64,000 nt of DNA from contig JAUIMM010000699.1 of NCBI GenBank assembly GCA_031769625.1, positions 248,001 through 312,000 on the forward strand, in the 5' to 3' direction. Positions 1 to 13,099 of the stretch are shown piece by piece. The position numbers and the translations under genes are program-made. Numbering within the stretch: the stretch's first letter is position 1; the number at the start of each line of letters is the position of its first letter. Under the pieces are notes generated by a model. It was not told the DNA's origin. It did not search any database and saw only the letters and a program-made list of their open reading frames with translations. This stretch comes from Taudactylus pleione (lineage: Eukaryota; Chordata; Amphibia; Anura; Myobatrachidae).

Positions 1-2250
1 GCTGTCTGTTTGCTACAAGAGGAGATATCACAAAGTATGCGCTTTTGTTGTTTCCATTGCTTTCAATGCATTTTGGCCTAAAACGAGCATTTGCTGTTTT
101 TTCTTAAATGCAACATGGGAGAAAAACCATTTCACATCACATTTGTGGGTCTTGGTCTTCAACACATTTGGTGAAATTTTGAGCTGTCTGTGTTTGCTAC
201 AAGAGGAGATATCACAAAGTATGCGCTTTTGTTGTTTCCATTGCTTTCAATGCATTTTGGCCTAAAACGAGCATGAGCTGTTTTCTCTTAAATACAACAT
301 GGGAGAAAAACTATTTCACATCACATTTGTGGGTCTTGGTCTTCAACACATTCAGTGAAATTTTGAGCTGTCTGTTTGCTACAAGAGGAGATATCACAAA
401 GTATGAACTTTTGTTGTTTCCATTGTTTCAATGCAATTTGGCCTAATAGAAGCATTTGCTGTTTTTTCTTAATTGCAACATGGGAGAAAAACCATTTCAT
501 ATCACATTTGTGGGTCTTGGTCTTCAACACATTTGGTGAAATTTTGAGCTGTCTGTGTTTGCTACAAGAGGAGATCTCACAAAGTATGCGCTTTTGTTGT
601 TTCCATTGCTTTCAATGCATTTTGGTCTAAAATGAGCATTTGCTGTTTTCTCTTAAATGCAACAATGGAGAAAAACCATTTCACATCACTTTTGTGGGTC
701 TTGGTCTTCAACACATTTGGTTAAATTTTGAGCTGTCTGTGTTTGCTACAAGAGAAGATATCACAAAGTATGTGCTTTTGTTGTTTCCATTGCTTTCACT
801 GCATTTTGGCCTAAAACGAGCATTTGCTGTTTTCTCTTAAACGCAACATGGGAGAAAAACCATTTCACATCACATTTGTGGGTCTTAGTCTTCAACACAT
901 TCGGTGAAATTTTGAGCTGTCTGTGTTTGCTACAAGAGGAGATATCACAAAGTATGCCCTTTTGTTGTTTCCATTGCTTTCAATGCATTTTAGCCTAAAA
1001 CGAGTATTTGCTGTTTTCTCTTAAATGCAACAATGGAGAAAAACCATTTCACATCACATTTTTGGGTCTTGGTCTTCAACACATTTGGTGAAATTTTCAG
1101 CTGTCTGTGTTTGCTACAAGAGGAGATATCACAAACTATGCGCTTTTGTTGTTTCCATTGCTTTCAATGCATTTTGGCCTAAAATGAGCATTTGATGTTT
1201 TTTCTTAAACGCAATACGGGGGAAAAACCATTTCACATCACATTTGTGGGTCTTGGTCTTCAACACATTTGGTGAAATTTTGAGCTGTCTGTGTTTGCTA
1301 CAAGAGAAGATATCACAAAGCATGCGCTCTTGTTGTTTCCATTGCTTTCAATGCGTTTTGGCCTAAAATGAGCATTTGCTGTTTTCTCTTAAATGCAACA
1401 TGGGAGAAAAACCATTTCACATCACATTTGTGGGTCTTATTCTTCAACACATTTGGTGAAATTTTGAGCTGTCTGTGTTTGCTACAAGAGGAGATATAAC
1501 AAAGTATGCGCTTTTGTTGTTTCCATTGCTTTCAATGCATTTTGGCCTAAAACGTGCATTTGCTGTTTTCTCTTAAATGCAACATGGGAGAAAACTATTT
1601 CAACTCACATTTGTGGGTCTTGGTCTTCAACACATTTGGTGAAATTTTGAGATGTCTGTGTTTGCTACAAGAGGAGATATAACAAAGTATGTGCTTTTGT
1701 TGTTTCCATTGCTTTCAATGCATTTTGGCCTAAAACGACCATTTGCTGTTTTCTCTAAAATGCGACATGGGAGAAGAACCATTTCAAATCACATTTGTGG
1801 GTCTTGGTCTTCAACACATTTGGTGAAATTTTGAGCTGTCTGTGTTTGCTACAAGAGGAGATATCACAAAGTATGCGCTTTTGTTGTTTCCATTTCTTTC
1901 AATGCATTTTGGCCTAAAATGAGCATTTGATGTTTTTTCTTAAATGCAATATGGGAGAAAAACCATTTCACATCACATTTGTGGGTCTTGGTCTTCAACA
2001 CATTTGGTGAAATTTTGAGCTGTCTGTGTTTGCTACAAGAGGAGATATCACAAAGTATGCGCTTTTGTTGTTTCCATTGCTTTCAATGCGTTTTGGCCTA
2101 AAACGAGCATTTGCTGTTTTCTCTTAAATACAACATGGGAGAAAAACCATTTCACATCACATTTGTGGGTCTTATTCTTCAACACATTTGGTGAAATTTT
2201 GAGCTGTCTGTGTTTGCTACAAGAGGAGATATAACAAAGTACGCGCTTTT
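1..2250. repeat. Ancestral-type 15-monomer segment of the 4-kb higher-order repeat
   Basis: Bases 1 to about 1,400 align with about 5,325-6,720 (shift about 5,323). Bases about 320-2,250 align with about 6,930-8,860 (shift 6,607) and with about 10,960-12,890 (shift 10,640). The change of shift by about 1,284 bp means this segment has one copy of a 7-monomer block that is present twice in the later repeats. Matching was done by eye on private variants, for example the GAGCATGAGCTG monomer near 270 and the AATACGGGGG monomer near 1,213. Confidence 0.8.
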
Positions 2251-2399
2251 GTTGTTTCCATTGCTTTCAATGCATTTTGGCCTAAAAAGTGCATTTGCTG
2301 TTTTCTCTTAAACGCAACATGGGGAAAAACTATTTCACATCACATTTGTGGGTCTTATTCTTCAACACATTTGGTGAAATTTTGAGCTGTCTGTGTTTG

Positions 2400-4600
2400 C
2401 TACAAGAGGAGATATAACAAAGTACGCGCTTTTGTTGTTTCCATTGCTTTCAATGCATTTTGGCCTAAAAAGTGCATTTGCTGTTTTCTCTTAAACGCGA
2501 CATGGGAGAAAAACCATTTCACATCACATTTGTGGGTCTTGGTCTTCAACACATTCGGTGAAATTTTGAGCTGGTTGTTGTTTGCTACAAGAGGAGATAT
2601 CACAAAGTATGCGCTTTTGTTGTTTCCATTGCTTTCAAAGCATTTTGGCCTAAAACGAGCATTTGCTGTTTTTTCTTAAACGCAACATGGGAGAAAAACC
2701 ATTTCACATCACATTTGTGGGTCTTGGTCTTCAACACATTTTTTAAATTTTGAGCTGTCTGTGTTTGCTACAAGAGGAGATATCACAAAGTATGGGCTTT
2801 TGTTGTTTACATTGCTTTCAATGCGTTTTGGCCTAAAACGAGCATTTGCTGTTTTCTCTTAAATACAACATGGGAGAAAAACCATTTCACATCACATTTG
2901 TGGGTCTTGTTCTTCAACACATTCAGTGAAATTTTGAGCTGTCTGTTTGCTACAAGAGGAGATATCACAAAGTATGCGCTTTTGTTGTTTTCATTGCTTT
3001 CAATGCATTTTGGCCTAAAACAACCATTTGCTGTTTTCTCTTAAATGCAACATGGGAGAAAAACCTTTTCACATCACATTTGTGGGTCTTGTTCTTCAAC
3101 ACATTCTGTGAAATTTTGAGCTGTCTGTGTTTGCTACAAGAGGAGACATCACATAGTATGCGCTTTTGTTGTTTCCATTGCTTTCAATGCATTTTGACCT
3201 AAAATGAGCATTTGCTGTTTTCTCTTAAGCGCAACATGGGAGAAAAACCATTTCACATCACATTTGTGGGTCTTGTTCTTCAACACATTCGGTGAAATTT
3301 TGAGCTGTCTGTGTTTGCTACAAGAGGAGATATCACAAAGTATGCGCTTTTGTTGTTTCCATTGCTTTCAATACATTTTGGCCTAAAACGAGCATTTGCT
3401 GTTTTCTCTTAAATACAACATGGGAGAAAAACCATTTCACATCACATTTGTGGGTCTTGTTCTTCAACACATTCGGTGAAATTTTGAGCTGTCTCTGTTT
3501 GCTACAAGACGAGATATCACAAAGTATGCACTTTTGTTGTTTCCATTGCTTTCAATGCATTTTGGCCTAAAACGAGCATTTGCTGTTTTTTCCTAAACGC
3601 AACATGGGAGAAAAACTATTTCACATCACATTTGTGGGTCTTGGTCTTCAACACATTTGGTGAAATTTTGAGATGTCTGTGTTTGCTACAAGAGGAGATA
3701 TCACAAAGTATGTGCTTTTGTTGTTTCCATTGCTTTCAATGCATTTTGGCCAAAAACGACCATTTGCTGTTTTCTCTAAAATGCGACATGGGAGAAAAAC
3801 CATTTTACATCTCATTTGTGGGTCTTGGTCTTCAACACATTCGGTGAAATTTTGAGCTGTCTGTGTTTGCTACAAGAGGAGATATCACAAAGTATGCGCT
3901 TTTGTTGTTTCCATTGCTTTCAATGCATTTTGGCAAAAAATGAGCATTTGATGTTTTTTCTTAAACGCAATACGGGGGAAAAACCATTTCACATCACATT
4001 TGTGGGCCTTGGTCTTCAACACATTTGGTGAAATTTTGAGCTGTCTGTGTTTGCTACAAGAGGAGATATCACAAAGTATGCGCTTTTGTTGTTTTCATTG
4101 CTTTCAATACATTTTGGCCTAAAACGAGCATTTTCTGTTTTCTCTTAAATACAACATGGGAGAAAAACCATTTCACATCACATTTGTGGGTCTTGGTCTT
4201 CAACACATTCGGTTAAATTTTGAGCTGTCTGTATTTGCTACAAGAGGAGATATCACAAAGTATGAGCTTTTGTTGTTTCCATTGCTTTCAATGCATTTTG
4301 GCCTAAAACGAGCATTTGCTGTTTTCTCTAAAACGCGACATGGGAGAAAAACCAATTCACATCACATTTGTGGGTCTTGGTCTTCAACTCATTTGGTGAA
4401 ATTTTGAGCTGTCTGTGTTTGCTACAAGAGGAGATATCACAAAGCATGCGCTCTTGTTGTTTCCATTGCTTTCAATGCGTTTTGGCCTAAAACGAGAATT
4501 TGCTGTTTTCTCTTAAATACAACATGGGAGAAAAACCATTTCACATCACATTTGTGGGTCTTATTCTTCAACACATTTGGTGAAATTTTGAGCTGTCTGT
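2400..4600. repeat. Satellite block C, copy 1 (also at ~13.1-15.0 and ~36.4-38.5 kb)
   Basis: About 2.2 kb of monomers marked by a rare GCTGGTTGTTGTTTGC variant (near 2,571), a run of Ts replacing TTGGTGAAA (near 2,739), CAACCATTTGC monomers and the AATACGGGGG variant (near 3,969). The same order recurs about 10,640 bp to the right and again another 23,338 bp to the right. Copy 2 lacks one monomer relative to this copy (around 4,020-4,210), so its shift drops from 10,640 to about 10,457. Confidence 0.8.
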
Positions 4601-4929
4601 GTTTGCTACAAGAGGAGATATAACAAAGTATGCGCTTTTGTTTCCATAGCTTTCAATGCATTTTGGCCTAAAACGAGCATTTGCTATTTCTTCTTAAACG
4701 CAACATGTGAGAAAAACCATTTCACATCACATTTGTGGGTCTTGGTCTTCAACACATTTGGTGAAATTTTGAGCTGTCTGTTTTTGCTATTAGAGGAGAT
4801 ATCACAAAGTATGCACTTTTGTTGTTTCCATAGCTTTCAATGCATTTTGGCCTAAAACGAGCATTTGCTGTTTTTTCTTAAACGCAACATGGGAGAAAAA
4901 CCATTTCACATCACATTTGTGATTCTTGG

Positions 4930-7900
4930 TCTTCAACACATTTGGTTAAATTTTGAGCTGTCTGTTTTTGCTACTAGAGGAGATATCACAAAGTATGCGC
5001 TTTTGTTGTTTCCATTGCTTTGAATGCATTTTGGCCTAAAATGAGCATTTGCTGTTTTCTCTTAAATACAACATGGGAGAAAAACCATTTCACATCACAT
5101 TTGTGGGTCTTGTTCTTCAACACATTTGGTGAAATTTTGAGCTGTCTGTGTTTGCTACAAGAGGAGATATCACAAAGTATGCGCTTTTGTTGTTTCCATT
5201 GGTTTCAATGCATTTTGGCCTAAAACGAGCATTTGCTGTTTTCTCTTAAACGCAACATGGGAGAAAAACCATTTCACATCACATTTGTGGGTCTTGGTCT
5301 TCAACACATTCGGTGAAATTTTGAGCTGTCTGTTTGCTACAAGAGGAGATATCACAAAGTATGCGCTTTTGTTGTTTCCATTGCTTTCAATGCATTTTGG
5401 CCTAAAACAAGCATTTGCTGTTTTTTCTTAAATGCAACATGGGAGAAAAACCATTTCACATCACATTTGTGGGTCTTGGTCTTCAACACATTTGGTGAAA
5501 TTTTGAGCTGTCTGTGTTTGCTACAAGAGGAGATATCACAAAGTATGCGCTTTTGTTGTTTCCATTGCTTTCAATGCATTTTGGCCTAAAACGAGCATGA
5601 GCTGTTTTCTCTTAAATACAACATGGGAGAAAAACTATTTCACATCACATTTGTGGGTCTTGGTCTTCAACACATTCAGTGAAATTTTGAGCTGTCTGTT
5701 TGCTACAAGAGGAGATATCACAAAGTATGAACTTTTGTTGTTTCCATTGTTCCAATGCAATTTGGCCTAAAAGAAGCATTTGCTGTTTTTTCTTAATTGC
5801 AACATGGGAGAAAAACCATTTCATATCACATTTGTGTGTCTTGGTCTTCAACACATTTGGTGAAATTTTGAGCTGTCTGTGTTTGCTACAAGAGGAGATC
5901 TCACAAAGTATGCGCTTTTGTTGTTTCCATTGCTTCCAATGCATTTTGGTCTAAAATGAGCATTTGCTGTTTTCTCTTAAATGCAACAATGGAGAAAAAC
6001 CATTTCACATCACTTTTGTGGGTCTTGGTCTTCAACACGTTTGGTTAAATTTTGAGCTGTCTGTGTTTGCTACAAGAGAAGATATTAAAGTATGCACTTT
6101 TGTTGTTTCCATTGCTTTCACTGCATTTTGGCCTAAAACGAGCATTTGCTGTTTTCTCTTAAACGCAACATGGGAGAAAAACCATTTCACATCACATTTG
6201 TGGGTCTTAGTCTTCAACACATTCGGTGAAATTTTGAGCTGTCTGTGTTTGCTACAAGAGGAGATATCACAAAGTATGCCCTTTTGTTGTTTCCATTGCT
6301 TTCAATGCATTTTAGCCTAAAACGAGCATTTGCTGTTTTCTCTTAAATGCAACAATGGAGAAAAACCATTTCACATCACATTTTTGGGTCTTGGTCTTCA
6401 ACACATTTGGTGCAATTTTCAGCTGTCTGTGTTTGCTACAAGAGGAGATATCACAAACTATGCGCTTTTGTTGTTTCCATTGCTTTCAATGCATTTTGGC
6501 CTAAAATGAGCATTTGATGTTTTTTCTTAAACGCAATACGGGGGAAAAACCATTTCACATCACATTTGTGGGTCTTGGTCTTCAACACATTTGGTGAAAT
6601 TTTGAGCTGTCTGTGTTTGCTACAAGAGAAGATATCACAAAGCATGCGCTCTTGTTGATTCCATTGCTTTCAATGCGTTTTGGCCTAAAACGAGCATTTG
6701 CTGTTTTCTCTTAAATGCAACATGGGAGAAAAACCATTTCACATCACATTTGTGGGTCTTGGTCTTCAACACATTTGGTGAAATTTTGAGCTGTCTGTGT
6801 TTGCTACAAGAGGAGATATCACAAAGTATGCGCTTTTGTTGTTTCCATTGCTTTCAATGCATTTTGGCCTAAAACGAGCATGAGCTGTTTTCTCTTAAAT
6901 ACAACATGGGAGAAAAACTATTTCACATCACATTTGTGGGTCTTGGTCTTCAACACATTCAGTGAAATTTTGAGCTGTCTGTTTGCTACAAGAGGAGATA
7001 TCACAAAGCATGAACTTTTGTTGTTTCCATTGTTTCAATGCAATTTGGCCTAAAAGAAGCATTTGCTGTTTTTTCTTAATTGCAACATGGGAGAAAAACC
7101 ATTTCATATCACATTTGTGTGTCTTGGTCTTCAACACATTTGGTGAAATTTTGAGCTGTCTGTGTTTGCTACAAGAGGAGATCTCACAAAGTATGCGCTT
7201 TTGTTGTTTCCATTGCTTTCAATGCATTTTGGTCTAAAATGAGCATTTGCTGTTTTCTCTTAAATGCAACAATGGAGAAAAACCATTTCACATCACTTTT
7301 GTGGGTCTTGGTCTTCAACACATTTGGTTAAATTTTGAGCTGTCTGTGTTTGCTACAAGAGAAGATATCACAAAGTATGCGCTTTTGTTGTTTCCATTGC
7401 TTTCACTGCATTTTGGCCTAAAACGAGCATTTGCTGTTTTCTCTTAAACGCAACATGGGAGAAAAACCATTTCACATCACATTTGTGGGTCTTAGTCTTC
7501 AACACATTCGGTGAAATTTTGAGCTGTCTGTGTTTGCTACAAGAGGAGATATCACAAAGTATGCCCTTTTGTTGTTTCCATTGCTTTCAATGCATTTTAG
7601 CCTAAAACGAGCATTTGCTGTTTTCTCTTAAATGCAACAATGGAGAAAAACCATTTCACATCACATTTTTGGGTCTTGGTCTTCAACACATTTGGTGAAA
7701 TTTTCAGCTGTCTGTGTTTGCTACAAGAGGAGATATCACAAACTATGCGCTTTTGTTGTTTCCATTGCTTTCAATGCATTTTGGCCTAAAATGAGCATTT
7801 GATGTTTTTTCTTAAACGCAATACGGGGGAAAAACCATTTCACATCACATTTGTGGGTCTTGGTCTTCAACACATTTGGTGAAATTTTGAGCTGTCTGTG

Positions 7901-10900
7901 TTTGCTACAAGAGAAGATATCACAAAGCATGCGCTCTTGTTGTTTCCATTGCTTTCAATGCGTTTTGGCCTAAAACGAGCATTTGCTGTTTTCTCTTAAA
8001 TGCAACATGGGAGAAAAACCATTTCACATCACATTTGTGGGTCTTATTCTTCAACACATTTGGTGAAATTTTGAGCTGTCTGTGTTTGCTACAAGAGGAG
8101 ATATAACAAAGTATGCGCTTTTGTTGTTTCCATTGCTTTCAATGCATTTTGGCCTAAAACGTGCATTTGCTATTTTCTCTTAAATGCAACATGGGAGAAA
8201 AACTATTTCAACTCACATTTGTGGGTCTTGGTCTTCAACACATTTGGTGAAATTTTGAGATGTCTGTTTGCTACAAGAGGAGATATAACAAAGTATGTGC
8301 TTTTGTTGTTTCCATTGCTTTCAATGCATTTTGGCCTAAAACGACCATTTGCTGTTTTCTCTAAAATGCGACATGGGAGAAGAACCATTTCAAATCACAT
8401 TTGTGGGTCTTGGTCTTCAACACATTTGGTGAAATTTTGAGCTGTCTGTGTTTGCTACAAGAGGAGATATCACAAAGTATGCGCTTTTGTTGTTTCCATT
8501 TCTTTCAATGCATTTTGGCCTAAAATGAGCATTTGATGTTTTTTCTTAAATGCAATATGGGAGAAAAACCATTTCACATCACATTTGTGGGTCTTGGTCT
8601 TCAACACATTTGGTGAAATTTTGAGCTGTCTGTGTTTGCTACAAGAGGAGATATCACAAAGTATGCGCTTTTGTTGTTTCCATTGCTTTCAATGCGTTTT
8701 GGCCTAAAACGAGCATTTGCTGTTTTCTCTTAAATACAACATGGGAGAAAAACCATTTCACATCACATTTGTGGGTCTTATTCTTCAACACATTTGGTGA
8801 AATTTTGAGCTGTCTGTGTTTGCTACAAGAGGAGATATAACAAAGTATGCGCTTTTGTTTCCATAGCTTTCAATGCATTTTGGCCTAAAACGAGCATTTG
8901 CTATTTCTTCTTAAACGCAACATGTGAGAAAAACCATTTCACATCACATTTGTGGGTCTTGGTCTTCAACACATTTGGTTAAATTTTGAGCTGTCTGTTT
9001 TTGCTATTAGAGGAGATATCACAAAGTATGCGCTTTTGTTGTTTCCATTGCTTTGAATGCATTTTGGCCTAAAATGAGCATTTGCTGTTTTCTCTTAAAT
9101 ACAACATGGGAGAAAAACCATTTCACATCACATTTGTGGGTCTTGTTCTTCAACACATTTGGTGAAATTTTGAGCTGTCTGTGTTTGCTACAAGAGGAGA
9201 TATCACAAAGTATGCGCTTTTGTTGTTTCCATTGGTTTCAATGCATTTTGGCCTAAAACGAGCATTTGCTGTTTTCTCTTAAACGCAACATGGGAGAAAA
9301 ACCATTTCACATCACATTTGTGGGTCTTGGTCTTCAACACATTCGGTGAAATTTTGAGCTGTCTGTTTGCTACAAGAGGAGATATCACAAAGTATGCGCT
9401 TTTGTTGTTTCCATTGCTTTCAATGCATTTTGGCCTAAAACAAGCATTTGCTGTTTTTTCTTAAATGCAACATGGGAGAAAAACCATTTCACATCACATT
9501 TGTGGGTCTTGGTCTTCAACACATTTGGTGAAATTTTGAGCTGTCTGTGTTTGCTACAAGAGGAGATATCACAAAGTATGCGCTTTTGTTGTTTCCATTG
9601 CTTTCAATGCATTTTGGCCTAAAACGAGCATGAGCTGTTTTCTCTTAAATACAACATGGGAGAAAAACTATTTCACATCACATTTGTGGGTCTTGGTCTT
9701 CAACACATTCAGTGAAATTTTGAGCTGTCTGTTTGCTACAAGAGGAGATATCACAAAGTATGAACTTTTGTTGTTTCCATTGTTCCAATGCAATTTGGCC
9801 TAAAAGAAGCATTTGCTGTTTTTTCTTAATTGCAACATGGGAGAAAAACCATTTCATATCACATTTGTGTGTCTTGGTCTTCAACACATTTGGTGAAATT
9901 TTGAGCTGTCTGTGTTTGCTACAAGAGGAGATCTCACAAAGTATGCGCTTTTGTTGTTTCCATTGCTTCCAATGCATTTTGGTCTAAAATGAGCATTTGC
10001 TGTTTTCTCTTAAATGCAACAATGGAGAAAAACCATTTCACATCACTTTTGTGGGTCTTGGTCTTCAACACGTTTGGTTAAATTTTGAGCTGTCTGTGTT
10101 TGCTACAAGAGAAGATATTAAAGTATGCACTTTTGTTGTTTCCATTGCTTTCACTGCATTTTGGCCTAAAACGAGCATTTGCTGTTTTCTCTTAAACGCA
10201 ACATGGGAGAAAAACCATTTCACATCACATTTGTGGGTCTTAGTCTTCAACACATTCGGTGAAATTTTGAGCTGTCTGTGTTTGCTACAAGAGGAGATAT
10301 CACAAAGTATGCCCTTTTGTTGTTTCCATTGCTTTCAATGCATTTTAGCCTAAAACGAGCATTTGCTGTTTTCTCTTAAATGCAACAATGGAGAAAAACC
10401 ATTTCACATCACATTTTTGGGTCTTGGTCTTCAACACATTTGGTGCAATTTTCAGCTGTCTGTGTTTGCTACAAGAGGAGATATCACAAACTATGCGCTT
10501 TTGTTGTTTCCATTGCTTTCAATGCATTTTGGCCTAAAATGAGCATTTGATGTTTTTTCTTAAACGCAATACGGGGGAAAAACCATTTCACATCACATTT
10601 GTGGGTCTTGGTCTTCAACACATTTGGTGAAATTTTGAGCTGTCTGTGTTTGCTACAAGAGAAGATATCACAAAGCATGCGCTCTTGTTGATTCCATTGC
10701 TTTCAATGCGTTTTGGCCTAAAACGAGCATTTGCTGTTTTCTCTTAAATGCAACATGGGAGAAAAACCATTTCACATCACATTTGTGGGTCTTGGTCTTC
10801 AACACATTTGGTGAAATTTTGAGCTGTCTGTGTTTGCTACAAGAGGAGATATCACAAAGTATGCGCTTTTGTTGTTTCCATTGCTTTCAATGCATTTTGG

Positions 10901-12873
10901 CCTAAAACGAGCATGAGCTGTTTTCTCTTAAATACAACATGGGAGAAAAACTATTTCACATCACATTTGTGGGTCTTGGTCTTCAACACATTCAGTGAAA
11001 TTTTGAGCTGTCTGTTTGCTACAAGAGGAGATATCACAAAGCATGAACTTTTGTTGTTTCCATTGTTTCAATGCAATTTGGCCTAAAAGAAGCATTTGCT
11101 GTTTTTTCTTAATTGCAACATGGGAGAAAAACCATTTCATATCACATTTGTGTGTCTTGGTCTTCAACACATTTGGTGAAATTTTGAGCTGTCTGTGTTT
11201 GCTACAAGAGGAGATCTCACAAAGTATGCGCTTTTGTTGTTTCCATTGCTTTCAATGCATTTTGGTCTAAAATGAGCATTTGCTGTTTTCTCTTAAATGC
11301 AACAATGGAGAAAAACCATTTCACATCACTTTTGTGGGTCTTGGTCTTCAACACATTTGGTTAAATTTTGAGCTGTCTGTGTTTGCTACAAGAGAAGATA
11401 TCACAAAGTATGCGCTTTTGTTGTTTCCATTGCTTTCACTGCATTTTGGCCTAAAACGAGCATTTGCTGTTTTCTCTTAAACGCAACATGGGAGAAAAAC
11501 CATTTCACATCACATTTGTGGGTCTTAGTCTTCAACACATTCGGTGAAATTTTGAGCTGTCTGTGTTTGCTACAAGAGGAGATATCACAAAGTATGCCCT
11601 TTTGTTGTTTCCATTGCTTTCAATGCATTTTAGCCTAAAACGAGCATTTGCTGTTTTCTCTTAAATGCAACAATGGAGAAAAACCATTTCACATCACATT
11701 TTTGGGTCTTGGTCTTCAACACATTTGGTGAAATTTTCAGCTGTCTGTGTTTGCTACAAGAGGAGATATCACAAACTATGCGCTTTTGTTGTTTCCATTG
11801 CTTTCAATGCATTTTGGCCTAAAATGAGCATTTGATGTTTTTTCTTAAACGCAATACGGGGGAAAAACCATTTCACATCACATTTGTGGGTCTTGGTCTT
11901 CAACACATTTGGTGAAATTTTGAGCTGTCTGTGTTTGCTACAAGAGAAGATATCACAAAGCATGCGCTCTTGTTGTTTCCATTGCTTTCAATGCGTTTTG
12001 GCCTAAAACGAGCATTTGCTGTTTTCTCTTAAATGCAACATGGGAGAAAAACCATTTCACATCACATTTGTGGGTCTTATTCTTCAACACATTTGGTGAA
12101 ATTTTGAGCTGTCTGTGTTTGCTACAAGAGGAGATATAACAAAGTATGCGCTTTTGTTGTTTCCATTGCTTTCAATGCATTTTGGCCTAAAACGTGCATT
12201 TGCTATTTTCTCTTAAATGCAACATGGGAGAAAAACTATTTCAACTCACATTTGTGGGTCTTGGTCTTCAACACATTTGGTGAAATTTTGAGATGTCTGT
12301 TTGCTACAAGAGGAGATATAACAAAGTATGTGCTTTTGTTGTTTCCATTGCTTTCAATGCATTTTGGCCTAAAACGACCATTTGCTGTTTTCTCTAAAAT
12401 GCGACATGGGAGAAGAACCATTTCAAATCACATTTGTGGGTCTTGGTCTTCAACACATTTGGTGAAATTTTGAGCTGTCTGTGTTTGCTACAAGAGGAGA
12501 TATCACAAAGTATGCGCTTTTGTTGTTTCCATTTCTTTCAATGCATTTTGGCCTAAAATGAGCATTTGATGTTTTTTCTTAAATGCAATATGGGAGAAAA
12601 ACCATTTCACATCACATTTGTGGGTCTTGGTCTTCAACACATTTGGTGAAATTTTGAGCTGTCTGTGTTTGCTACAAGAGGAGATATCACAAAGTATGCG
12701 CTTTTGTTGTTTCCATTGCTTTCAATGCGTTTTGGCCTAAAACGAGCATTTGCTGTTTTCTCTTAAATACAACATGGGAGAAAAACCATTTCACATCACA
12801 TTTGTGGGTCTTATTCTTCAACACATTTGGTGAAATTTTGAGCTGTCTGTGTTTGCTACAAGAGGAGATATAA
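4930..12873. repeat. Two tandem copies of a 4,033-bp (22-monomer) higher-order repeat
   Basis: Sequence from about 4,930 to 8,840 recurs from about 8,963 to 12,873 at a constant shift of 4,033 bp, with only scattered differences seen by eye. Shared private variants include CATTGTTCCAATGC (about 5,747 and 9,780), GATATTAAAG (about 6,082 and 10,115) and TTGTTGATTCC (about 6,652 and 10,685). To the left, similarity continues to about 4,620 through a one-monomer difference: copy 1 has an extra monomer with the GCTATTAGAGG/GCTACTAGAGG variants. Confidence 0.9.
5480..8050. repeat. Internal 7-monomer (~1,285-bp) tandem duplication inside the 4-kb repeat
   Basis: About 5,480-6,765 and about 6,765-8,050 align at a shift of 1,283-1,285 bp: the GAGCATGAGCTG monomers at about 5,593 and 6,876, and the AATACGGGGG monomers at about 6,535 and 7,820. 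The same internal duplication is present in the right-hand 4-kb copy (about 9,513-12,083) but not in the segment at 1-2,250, so it predates the 4-kb duplication. Confidence 0.85.
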
Positions 12874-13099
12874 CAAAGTACGTGCTTTTGTTGTTTCCAT
12901 TGCTTTCAATGCATTTTGGCCTAAAAAGTGCATTTGCTGTTTTCTCTTAAACGCAACATGGGGGAAAAACTATTTCACATCACATTTGTGGGTCTTATTC
13001 TTCAACACATTTGGTGAAATTTTCAGCTGTCTGTGTTTGCTACAAGAGGAGATCTAACAAAGTACGCGCTTTTGTTGTTTCCATTGCTTTCAATGCATT

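Noticed and set aside
161..184. Possible CENP-B box in the monomer (TTCGGTGAA variant)
   Set aside because: Only the TTCGnnnnA half fits; the required CGGG half is absent, and most monomers have TTTGG instead of TTCGG.
3969..4000. TGEKPF in a satellite translation, like the linker of C2H2 zinc fingers
   Set aside because: The translated monomer has no following CX2C...HX3H pattern, and the frame changes with every monomer. Chance.
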